In this document: piece after piece, positions 22,871-32,802 of the stretch
Numbering within the stretch: position 1 is the stretch's first letter
Layout of the letters: each line of letters starts with the position of its first letter
Source: Stropharia rugosoannulata
Lineage: Eukaryota > Basidiomycota > Agaricomycetes > Agaricales > Strophariaceae
Direction of reading: 5' to 3'
NCBI GenBank assembly: GCA_028532985.1
Contig: JANCIK010000006.1
Coordinates: 2,480,001 to 2,544,000 of the forward strand
Length of the DNA: 64,000 nucleotides
Made by a program: the position numbers and the translations under genes
Notes under the pieces: generated by a model
What the model was told of the DNA's origin: nothing
Databases searched by the model: none
The model's input: only the letters and a program-made list of their open reading frames with translations

Positions 22871-24590
22871 TCAAGCTGTCCCGCCGGACTCAGATCCAGT
22901 GTCAGCCTCGGACTCGTCATCGTCTTCTGACTCGGACTCCCCGGCCTTATCACCTTCACCATCCATTGGGGCCTGCGTCGCTCCTGGCAAATTACCACTG
23001 ATTGCCCCAAAGCGTTGTACATAGTGTTCAAGCATAGCCTTCGTATGCGCGTTCTCGGATTCCAATGTCTTGATTTTCTTTGCCTGAAGCTTCTTTTCGT
23101 GCTGGAGCTCCACTGTATCCTTACGTTTGTTTTGGGCGGCATCATGGATAAGCTCGTGGAAATGGTTCGCAAACTCCGCACCAAATTTGCGAGAGTCGCG
23201 AACAAGGCGACTGGACATAAAATGTATTGGGGGCCCGGTTGCGTTCGGGTGTTGAGCCCCCAAAAATACCCATGAGCCAGTAAGAAGGGATAGTTGTTCG
23301 GCCTGGTAAAGTGGTAGGCGGTCAAAGTTGGAATCATTAACTGAACGCGGGGACAAATCCTACTTACACCTTCAACTAGAGTATGCAACCGACGAAGGAA
23401 AGTTTTTGATGCCTTCGCAGTACTCACTATGCTCTCTGGGGCCCTCTGCTGTCTAACAACGTCTAGTACCGCACCAAAAATAGACCGGTCAACTTTGCTC
23501 CTCGCCTAGACAGGTATGTATGCATGTAAAACGACTTACTAAAGGAGCTATTGCCTCGCTTAACACCCTGTACTGTCCCATGTATAGGGTTACTTCTATT
23601 AGGCCGAACGCGGTGCCTGCTCGGAGTTTCTCCCCTGGACGAGGGTGTATGACTGCTTAACTCCTTTGTTGGCAGTGACACTTCAGCGTCATCCATCTGA
23701 AGCAATAATGGGTCGATATCGGCATCGGATATGGGGTGACCAGCTACAATGGGGGAGGCAATCTCAGTCTCAGGTTGATGCGGCCCGCTTTGAGATCCAT
23801 GGGCTGGGTGCACAGGTGCGGTGACCTGAGAAAGGGGTTCACAGGTGGAGATGACTGCGGCAACGGGAAAGGGTGTGAGTCCACTGGTGCAGGTGCTGGT
23901 ATATTTGCCCGAGTTGGGGTCAAGGTATTTACGATAGGAGACGATTGCGGCGATGGTAGAGAGTGTGAAGGCAAGCGCCAACTGGTGGGTGTTTGTGCGG
24001 CATGTGTGTTCGGAAGGACGTTCTTGACAAGTCTCAGAACACTATAATATAAGGAATAGCATGACTACTTACCGGCGGCTGAACTTGTAATAGAGAATCA
24101 AGGAACGGGTTGACTGATACACTCTGTTATATGGGGGGGAAAAATCAATACCATAGTGACGGAGTGTTCTGGAGCAAGGATAAGTTTGGAACATACTGCA
24201 CTCGCTTGTAACTTTAGTAAATAATCTCTGCCGCTCTTAGTATGCATGCATTGAGATCTCAAAGGCCGGCCATGACAGCCTTGATGACAGTGGGACGGGC
24301 TTCTGGACTTGGTGGATTCCTTGACAGGGCTCTTATTTGCCGACTGACGTTGTGCTGTACGCTTTGGTGATGTCAGAATGAGAAGTACGCCGCAATACAT
24401 ATGTGTGAGGGCGCACCTTTGTTGGTGACAAAGCTGGCGTAGCAGAGTCTTCAGCTGGAGACTTGCGTGGTCTTCCCCTTTTCTTGACAGGAGAAGAGCC
24501 GCTGTCTGTTCTGGCGGAGGATTTTTTCGCGCTTCGTTTCTTTGGGCTGGCTGCAGCTTCTGCCGTTTTCGCGGTGCGTTGGCGAGCCAT
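22871..24590 (-). CDS. AT-hook and coiled-coil protein with acidic tail
   Basis: Starts at 24590 with a lysine/serine-rich region containing KKRGRPRKSPAED, a good match to the AT-hook core that binds the minor groove of AT-rich DNA. An intron joins it to RTAQRQSANKSPVKESTKSR and a histidine/cysteine run (SHCHQGCHGRP), then SVSVNPFLDSLLQVQPP. A proline-rich middle (23500-24000) and DRSIFGAVLDVVRQQRAPES follow. The last exon holds NDSNFDRLPLYQAEQLSLLT, a coiled coil (AAQNKRKDTVELQHEKKLQA) and a Ser/Glu/Asp tail ending at 22871. Some middle joins are unresolved. Its promoter is the dyad-rich region shared with the KDZ-like gene. The DNA-binding role is inferred from the AT-hook only. Confidence 0.55.
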
Positions 24591-24678
24591 TTGGAGCAGT
24601 GATGTAACAAGTTAAGATTGATTTTCGTCCTGCTGGCACTCCCAAACCATTAGTAATACAAGTAAAAACAGTGTAGAC

Positions 24679-24963
24679 GTACTAGAAGTACACGTACAAG
24701 GAGTGCGATGTTATGTTGTAGAGATAATTTACGTACAAGGCGTACAATGTTGGGTGAGTAGTGCAATATTGTACCGCACGTACATGTACCAGGTGTACGA
24801 TGCTGTGTCGGCTGTGCTGTATTGTACCAGGCGTACGGCTGTGTCGACTGTGCAGTATCGTACCAGGCGTACAACCTTGTGTCGGTTGTGTAATATTGTA
24901 CCACACGTACAATGTACCAAGTGTACAATAATATCATTTCTCCTTTAATCGTACTCAAGGTAC
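24679..24963. promoter_or_regulatory. Dyad cluster E (9 perfect copies) in a divergent promoter
   Basis: Copies start at 24679, 24733, 24771, 24786, 24824, 24860, 24898, 24914 and 24951. The spacings are 54, 38, 15, 38, 36, 38, 16 and 37 bp. The first copy lies 89 bp upstream of the minus-strand start at 24590. Confidence 0.85.
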
Positions 24964-25449
24964 AATCAGTACACAATGACATCATCATACCAGATCTGCG
25001 TTATCCAAGTTAATTTACAGCCTTGCTAACATTTGTGAACACCCAGCTGTTTGCAGCAGACGCACATTGTGTGCCTTCCACTCAACATCTAATTTATTCT
25101 TGGTGAGTAGTGCAATAGTTTTGTACCGCACGTACATGTACCAGGTGTACGATGTTGTGTCGGCTGTGCTGTATCGTACCAGGCGTACGGTTGTCGACTG
25201 TGCAGTATCGTACCAGGCGTACAACCTTGTGTCGGTTGTGTAATATTGTACCACACGTACAATGTACCAAGTGTACAATAATATCATTTCTCCTTTAATC
25301 GTACTCAAGGTACAATCAGTACACAATGACATCATCATACCAGACCTGCGTTATCCAAGTTAATTTACAGCGTACCCTTGGTACAATATTTGTGAACACC
25401 CAGCTATTTGCAGCAGACGTTGTTTGCCTTCCACATCTGATTTATTCTC
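24753..25449. repeat. Tandem promoter duplication (349-bp unit, two copies)
   Basis: Copy A is 24753-25101 and copy B is 25102-25449. They abut exactly, at GGTGAGTAGTGCAATA. Copy B runs straight into the ATG of the KDZ-like gene at 25453, whereas copy A ends at the equivalent point without an ATG. Each carries seven dyads; copy B has an eighth (25372-25384) whose equivalent in A has decayed. Confidence 0.92.
25123..25384. promoter_or_regulatory. Dyad cluster F (8 perfect copies) upstream of the KDZ-like gene
   Basis: Copies start at 25123, 25138, 25176, 25210, 25248, 25264, 25301 and 25372. The last ends 69 bp before the start codon at 25453. Confidence 0.85.
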
Positions 25450-25452
25450 ATC

Positions 25453-28400
25453 ATGCAGCGATACGACCCTCTGGAACCGACACATGCGCTCGCCCCTGTT
25501 GTTTATGATTCACCCCCTTCATCGCCCCTAACATCCAGAATATGCTATGAAAGCGAGCCTGAAGACCCGGTCATTGTTTCGCCGCAGAAGAAGGCGCGAG
25601 TCACTACAAAGCCTTTCAAGCGTCGCCGGAAGGTTCCTACTAAGAGTCATCTACCTACCCCGGAATCGATACCCAATTCTGATGAGCCAATGGTACTAAA
25701 CGACTGGACCAATGAACATGCGGCTGGATTAGAAGGGAATGCCTGGACATCGGAAGGTCCGCCTTTATATGAAGATCCTGAGAGTAATGCAGCCGTAATA
25801 GACGACACCGAAGCTCACGGTTACGATGCGTTCTTGGAGAGCCTGGATTGGGATGATTCAATGTTCACCCAAGTGAGCGATGATCTCTTTGTAGTACGCG
25901 GATGGAATCTACGGCAAGACTGTGCAACGGTAAGTTAACACTATGAATACACCCATGGTCTATAAACCAATGATTTGGATATTAGGATCATTTCTATCAT
26001 CTATGCAGAACACGCGAAGGGCTTGGGATATCTGTATTCTGCCTCTGTCCACACTATCACGCAACAAAGGACTGTTTCCACAAAAAGTATCTACACGACA
26101 GAGGATATGAACAGTTCCCCTTGGACAGCGGACTCAGTAGTAAGCAGAGGCAATATACTACCGTGAATGAGAGCTTTTTTCTAATAAGTTCTCTCATAGC
26201 ACATAATAACTTCTGTTTTCTATTCGCTAGATATGAGCATGTGAAAGATGACCATTATGTATCGAAGTTCTCCGTACCTCTGCCATCACTACACAGAACA
26301 ATAAAGGCACGCACATTCGTTGAGCATTGCGGTCCGAACTCAGGCGAAGGCGAATGGAAATGCGCAACCGATCCGGGAGCCCTCGATTGTGACCACATAC
26401 ATTGGGCGCGAAGAGTCCTTCGGCAGCACATTGAGGATAATGTGGGGTCGGAAAACGAGAACACCAGTGCCAATGACACTGACGTGCGGTACCCAGGTCA
26501 GTCAATCTTATCCCGCTTTACCTAACTATTCTGATATGCACCGTAATCACAGAGCGCACACCATACTTTAGAAACCTTTCCACGAGACCACTTGCTGTGT
26601 CGTACTTACCATTACCACCTCCACTATGGGCGCGTATCAAGAGCGACGGCGAATTTGATCCAATACCTACAATTCATACCGCTCCGGATCTCATTAGACT
26701 TTCTGAAACTTCGTCTTGTCGCTGTTCCAGCCCAAGAACAATGTACTCCCCGTTGTCCCCAATAACAGTGATTCCATGCAGTATTTATACGCTCACCGGC
26801 GTTCTCAAGTCCAAGATCGAGGTGCAAAAATGTCCCGTATGTACTAAGCGATTTATCGGACCTGACTGTCGTGAATATGGCCTTTTCAACTGGAACAATC
26901 GCTCGCTCTTTACTCTCGATCTCCTTGATGATTACACAAGCGCCTATACATCATCAGAAACTCCATTTGTGTCGTGGGTCACGGTGGTCAACCGCCGATA
27001 TTTCAATCGTAATGCCGGGGAATTCATCAAGGACGACACTTTCAGGGCCGTTTGGTTCTCTTATATTATGCTTGTACAGCTTGAAAAGGACATGAATTGT
27101 CCCGACTGTGGACCAACACCGGATGTTGCAATATTTGATGGTGTAACGTTGGCCTTCAACAGGAAAAATATCTTAACTACAATGAGGCCTCCTACAACGA
27201 TTTCACCAGGTGCCCCAATCAAGGATCTCGTACGCCCCGCGCCGAATCTCCAATGCCTTAAGGACAAAAATTGCGACAAAATATTAGAAGGATTCTGTCG
27301 GGGCCGAAACTAGTTCTGCCGGATGTAACGGACTTGGCGTTGAATGATAACCCTACGGATGAGACCTCCGACACAGCAACTAGAAAGCGCCAAGCTGCAC
27401 AGAAAAAGGCCGAAGAAATCCGGGAGATATTGGAGCTCATTCCATTGGTCGTTGATGCTCTCATAGACATACGTCCGGCGCTAGGGAATATATTTGAGTT
27501 ACACTGCGGGCCGGCCTCACTGATGACAAGAACGGAATCCATGTATCGCAAGTTATTTTTACAGGTACGAGTCACAAACGGTCTCTAAACAAGTATGTAA
27601 CTCATTGATCATACTCATACAGTTAGCTGCTGAAGAATCAGTACTACAGTTGGTCAATGTGGGACACCTCCCCAAGTTGTTGGCATTCATACACAATCCC
27701 ACGCGCTTATTACTATCATCACTCAAGGGCATCCCAGCCATATATTTCGTTTGTAAACATGAAATCGATTCGCTAGGCGAGGTAAAACTTGAAACACTTG
27801 AAATATGTCAGTTTCTGTATGAGACTGCCTATGTCGCCTTCGGTTCATTATCGAAGTACCACTGCATTCCCGAAATGCAACAAATAGATGAAAGCCCAGT
27901 AGCGTGGAAAGATGTAAGTTATTTGTTATGCACCTTTTTGTATTCTTATTTCACTAAAATACTCAAAGACAGGTGCATGTTACCCAATGCCACCAATACG
28001 GCAACGGCCGCACTACCCAGCCTTTCCAAATGACTCTGGGCAAGACAAGGCAAATCAAGAAAAAAGAGGAGAGGGCTGCAACAAGTTCTATTCCAGATAT
28101 GGGGAGAGTCGCCTAACCGGAGGACTTATGTGCGTGTGGTGCACCCACAGCATCTGCTACGGGTTCCATTGCATTCCGATAGCCGAAGGACGTAATGACG
28201 TATTCTCGGCCTTGTTGACGCGATGGGAAAAGGCACCAAAAATAGTTGTATACGACTTCGCGTGCGCCTTGCATCCTTATTGCATGGCTCGTGAGCCGGA
28301 GTTCTTCGCCAAAACAACATTCGCCATCGACGCATTCCACAGTAAGGGACACACCAAATGCGGACATGCCGCATTCCTAAACAATTACGGTGAAGCCGAA

Positions 28401-28589
28401 CCCAAGCTCCTATCCATAAACTCCAGCGCGGCGGAATGCGGGAATGGCGGTATCACAAGAATAAGGAAATCAGTGAGCTACATGACGCAAGACAGAGCTA
28501 TTATCTACACCAAGGTATTTATATCTATATGGAATCGCCTTAGAATACAAAAATTAGAGTCTGGACTGTATAAGATAAGTAGAAACTAA
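25453..28589 (+). CDS. CxC/KDZ transposase-like protein
   Basis: Exon 1 (25453-25929) encodes an acidic N-terminus with a basic patch (KKARVTTKPFKRRRKVPTKS). Later exons give a cysteine-cluster region (CRTREGLGISVFCLCPHYH; VQKCPVCTKRFIGPDCREYG; MNCPDCGP), of the sort described next to Kyakuja-Dileera-Zisupton (KDZ) transposases, and a helical bridge. The last exon holds a transposase-like core: GGLMCVWCTHSICYGFHCIP, IAEGRNDVFSALLTRWEKAP, VVYDFACALHPYCMAREPEF, TFAIDAFHSKGHTKCGHAAF and INSSAAECGNGGITRIRKSV. The acidic residues in YDFAC, IDAFH and SSAAE could be the catalytic triad. Terminal stop is at 28587-28589. No frameshift is needed, so it may be an active or domesticated copy. Its promoter is duplicated and dense in dyads. 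The family is firm; activity is unknown. Confidence 0.85.
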
Positions 28590-29653
28590 TGTCAACTATT
28601 AAGCATTGACTGTAGTCACATAGTTAGTAGTTAATTAAGAACATGCCCCATTACGCTAAGTACGAACATCGGAACCGTCCCAGACCGTACACTGAGTACG
28701 CAGTGCGAAAGAGTGCCGGTCGTACGCTGAGTACGATTGTCGGAACGGGCCCCGACCGTACGCTGAGTACGATTGTTGGAACGGCCCCCAACCGTACGCT
28801 AAGTACGATTGTCGGAACGGCCCGCGACCGTACGCTAAGTACAATTTGTCGGAACGGCCCGCGACCGTACGCTGAGTACGATTGTTGGAACGGCTCCCGA
28901 CCGTACGCTAAGTACAATTGTCGGAACGGCCCGCGACCGTACGCTAAGTACAATTTGTCGAAACGGCCCCCGACCGTACGCTAAGTACGAAGATCAAAAG
29001 AGATGCCGGCCGTACACTGAGTACGATTATCTTAATGGTATCGGCCGTACATTGAGTACAAAGATTGGAAAATTCCCTGGACGTACCATGTGTACAAATT
29101 ATGGACTTGCCTTAATGGTAACTCATACACATATTCGCAGATTACAATCTTGTTATACATTTAGACGCGTCCCGTCCGCTCAGTAATATAACATGTACAT
29201 TCTATGCAGCTCATAACAATTATTTCCGCTATTTTATATTCACTAAGCTCTCTCATTACTGCACAGTAGGTACAGGTCCGCTACAATGTCATCCCAATGC
29301 TCATTATGTAACACGTCGTTACCTCGCGGGCTGCCTGTGTCCTCCGGGCGGGGTGCGCACATCACATCACGGCTGGGTGCGCTTTGTGCGTCCTGTCACG
29401 TTACGGTTGTCCCCTTTATTTGATTTTCAACCGCGAACTTTTGTTTTGCACGTGTTTGGTAAGTGACACGGTTTTTATTTTTATTTCTTTCAGTGTTTCT
29501 TGTTACCGCAGAAGCAACTTGCTTCACTAGTCATGGCCATACTGCAGATACCAGACGTAGCGAGGGATTGAAAACATCATTGGACAAAGATAATGGTGAT
29601 AGTAGTAGTAATTACAGCTGTCAATGACTGCCGACCACTGTATCTATTTGGGA
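28590..29653. other. Region between the KDZ-like gene and RPC4
   Basis: The first half is the 12-dyad periodic array; a one-mismatch copy (TTACGCTAAGTAC) starts at 28651. The second half (29100-29653) has no repeat apart from the inverted 15-mer at 29344-29358 and no supported gene. The ORF at 28643-28984 is a translation of the array. Confidence 0.6.
28687..29095. repeat. Dyad array G: 12 copies at 35-37 bp period
   Basis: Perfect GTAC-N5-GTAC copies start at 28687, 28722, 28758, 28794, 28830, 28867, 28903, 28939, 28976, 29012, 29047 and 29083. Most spacers read GCTGA or GCTAA. Between dyads lies a GC-rich segment of the type GGAACGGCCCGCGACC. The outer units have diverged (ACTGA, ATTGA, CATGT) yet keep dyad and spacing, which suggests selection on the dyad rather than a recent repeat expansion alone. 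Confidence 0.92.
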
Positions 29654-31194
29654 TCAATCCATCTTAATCATATTCTCTTCGCCTTCAATGACTGGCAATT
29701 CGGGACGAGTGTCGAGAGCATTGAGAAGCGCATCAACATTCGGTGAGGCAACAAACTGCTTGTTAACCTCTCCGAGCACATGCAACTGTTTTTTGTCTCG
29801 GTCAAGGACCACAGCTTGCTGAAGAAATGAAGGCTGGGTTGCAGGACTGACCTATGATCAGGCTCATCAGCTCCAAAATTGCGCATATAATGGGCGACAT
29901 CAGGCTTACATCAAGAACGATACCATTCCCTAACCGTATTTTTACTGCGCCACTTCTGTACACTTCTAGCTGACCAATTATACCATCTAGAGGTTGTTGC
30001 TGCTTATCCTCGGACGGTACAGTCGATGGCGTCCGAGAGGTGGACGTCAAGTCAGGCTTTACATCTGCAGCGAACGACACTTTCTTCGAAGTTGACGCAT
30101 CTGGCACTGCTGCAGGAGCCACTGCGTCAACATCCATGGGCGCAAGATCCTTATAAGTAAATGTTGGAAAGGGAGTAGGAAATTGAAAGAAATAAAGTCT
30201 ATCCTCTTGAATGCCTTCTCCCTTATTTTACAGTCAGTCCATAATATCTGAAACGCAAGCGAAGGCGCATACCGAGTCAAGGTTGGCCTGTGTTGCAAAA
30301 TCCTCAATTATATCTTCCAACTCTTCATCCTCACTTTCCTCCACATCGACGGAGTTCTTTGGATCAGCTATCGTAACACCTTTTAAGGGGGTGTCAGTTA
30401 CGCTAATTTTATTGCAGCCCATTGTTACTTACCGACGTCGCTCTCACCAGCCTCTTCCTTCTTTATTTTTTTAAGTTTGGTTTCCTTTTTGTCCTTCCGC
30501 AAACTCTCCGGTGCCATCCAATCCATTTGCCGGACATTTTCCATATCAATAATTTCGACACCTTCATCAGGATCAGAATACTGCTCCTCTAGTTTCACAG
30601 ATGCATTGTTTGTAGCCATGTCTTTTCGCAGCGCAGGTGGCGCAGAATGCGACAGATTGCCAAAGTTGGCGCCCATGCCAGAACTGACGGGAACAGTAGG
30701 GGTGAAGTTCGATCGAGGAGCGCTGCGGCGAGAGCTACTGCCGGCCATTGCTGGACCCATAGCAAACGGGCCACTCGCAGTCATTTCTACAACTGGGGGT
30801 CCGCCACGTCCTCGTCCTCGACCTCTGCCTTCGCCGCGCCCCCGTCCGCGTCCGCGACCGCGTTCAGCGGCCAGGGGAATAGAAACGGGCGTTGGCTCCT
30901 AAACCCGGATCAACACAAGGCGCGCATTCATAGACGGAAATACACACAGGTTTTACTTCTCTAAAAGAAACAAAGTCAGGACCACACGAGGCGTATAATA
31001 TATCTGCTCACTCCTTCTTCCGCCGCTGAGGAAGAGTGGGGACGAATTTGAGTTTTTGGGTGCCCTGCCTAGTCACATTGCTAGGCTTTTTGACGGTACT
31101 GCCTATGGCTTTTGGTATTGAGGAGGACGAAGGATCTGTCTGAGAGCGTGAATGAACTGCAGTAAGGCGAAGTGGGGCAACGCTGACCGGCCAT
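29654..31194 (-). CDS. RPC53: RNA polymerase III subunit RPC4 (Rpc53)
   Basis: Ends at the TGA at 29654-29656. The C-terminal domain is diagnostic: LDGIIGQLEVYRSGAVKIRL and GNGIVLDVSPATQPSFLQQA, then VLDRDKKQLHVLGEVNKQFV. The N-terminal part has IGSTVKKPSNVTRQGTQKLK FVPTLPQRRKK, an Arg/Gly-rich tract and KKIKKEEAGESDVG, as in other RPC4 proteins. The subunit works in the Pol III initiation/termination subcomplex in the nucleus. The start is odd: the frame leading to TDPSSSSIPKAIG has no ATG, and only a 31-nt intron (GTCAGC...CTGCAG) after ATGGCCG at 31194 restores one. It shares a 101-bp divergent promoter with the phosphoribosyltransferase gene. Confidence 0.85.
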
Positions 31195-31295
31195 GGTGAG
31201 GAGGGAAGTCAAGGGGGATAGGTCACATGAGCAGTTCTTGATTTTTTGTGGCTGATCGACAATTGCTCTTTGATCGCTCTTCCTCCTTCTCCACC

Positions 31296-32383
31296 ATGGC
31301 CGACCAGGTAAAGCATTGGCGCGTCACCTACAACGACATCCACAACCTCATCCGCAATGTGACCCCCAAAATTGTCCAGGAATTCAACCCGGATCTCTTG
31401 ATTGCCATTGGTGCGTTGCTCAATTTTTATCGTCACCACATTTTACCTATTTATACTGTGCTCTAGGTGGAGGGTTGGTTCTCCCTGTTTATGTTCTGGC
31501 AGCTTCACTAAATATACTCTTATAGTGGATTTTTCCCAGCGCGCGTCATGGTATGCGCATGTATACGCTGCTCTCGAAGAGTTCTAATTGACGATCACAG
31601 CGCACGTTCCTCCGCGAGCAAACTTCGAACAAGGCACTCCAAATCCAGGCCATTGGGCTTTCTCTCTACGAGCCCGTTGAGGGCTGCACTGCCGAACAGA
31701 TTGGAAATGAAGTCATTCGTACCCAATGGCTGTAGGCTCAGTCCTTCTCATTCTCGGTTTATATTAATTGCCTTCCAGATCGAACCCAGGAAAATTACTT
31801 TTGGGAAAACGCAATCTCATTGTTGTAAGTATTTCTCGCCTTATTGGTTCTACAGGCCATCTAATGTGCTGTGTAGGACGAAGTTGATGACACAAGAAAA
31901 ACTTTAAGGTGCAGTGTTTGACAAGTTCGATGTAGTTGCCATCTGAAACGCAACAAATTCAGCTATGCACTCTCCGAACTTAAGAAAGATGTTGAAGCAG
32001 AACTTTTATCTTACCCCGAGCCGGAACGTGACGCTCTTCGATCCGCTACTTCCTTCGCCATATTTGTCGTCCACAACAAGCTTAAAGACAAACTTGCAGA
32101 ACTACCTGCAGGAACGAGGTACGTTGTTCCTTCCATTCACTTCATGTGCCCTCCACTATAATCATTTTTGCAGCTATTTCTCTGGAGAGGACGTCGGAGA
32201 TGTGTGGTGCGTTCTTCTATTATCTCTCAGCAATCCGATAAGTATTGAGTTATCGTCAGGCTTGACTACCCCTGGGAAGCAATGTATGATATCAAATCCT
32301 GTTCTGGTCACATTTACTTATTTCATAACAGGGACATCGAACAACATGATCGCGATGCTGCTGCCGATAAGGCGGCTCTATGA
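31296..32383 (+). CDS. Xanthine/hypoxanthine-guanine phosphoribosyltransferase
   Basis: Starts MADQVKHWRVTYNDIHNLIR and runs through several short introns. Recognisable parts are LLIAIGGGGFFPARVMRTFL (N-terminal PRT fold), IGLSLYEPVEG, the PRPP-binding loop NLIVVDEVDDTRKTL (split by an intron), and the C-terminal SYFSGEDVGDVWLDYPWEAM, typical of the fungal XPRT/HPRT group. The chain ends DIEQHDRDAAADKAAL with TGA at 32381-32383. The enzyme transfers the phosphoribosyl group of PRPP to xanthine, hypoxanthine or guanine in purine salvage, in the cytosol. Which base it prefers cannot be told from sequence alone. Confidence 0.87.
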
Positions 32384-32802
32384 CCACAGGCTAACACCTG
32401 CAAGGCTCAAGGTAAATTTCCTTTCTGATTACCTTACTATTAAGCTAACCGCACTTTATCAGCTTGTACTTATAGATTAAAGATCAACCCATGGGTCTCG
32501 ACGCTTCAAACTATCGTCCCAACTAGAGCTATGTAGTTGTAGCTGTCATTTATTTATACAAACAATTCTATCATACATCTATCGTTTTTGCTTATACCCG
32601 TGTTGCAACTTTCGCTGAGTTTTTTCTTCTTCTATTCACCAGCTTTTTTTATTATCTATTTTTGTAAGGTTCGTCTAATTGCTTACTATGATGATTCCTA
32701 TTGACCAGCGTGATATTGATAGTGACCCCGTGCGTGGGCGCCTATTTTGCGCTTCCATGTACACGAGGACTTTTCAAGTTGTCTTCACCTTCCACTGCCA
32801 TC
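32384..32802. other. Intergenic, upstream of helicase copy 2
   Basis: AT- and pyrimidine-rich (T-runs at 32620-32665), as expected for a fungal promoter. No dyads are present here, in contrast to the island. Confidence 0.5.

Noticed and set aside
24650..25338. Frames with repeated TWYMYVRYN / CTRRT motifs
   Set aside because: Translations of the duplicated dyad-rich promoter.
28643..28984. 113-codon ORF with repeats of RTLSTIVGT
   Set aside because: It is simply the translation of the 36-bp dyad array; the opposite strand gives equally long frames (28651-28953), and the period (36) keeps any frame open.
28687..29095. CRISPR-like regular array (about 36 bp period)
   Set aside because: The region between dyads is itself repeated rather than unique, there are no cas genes and the context is a fungal nuclear genome.
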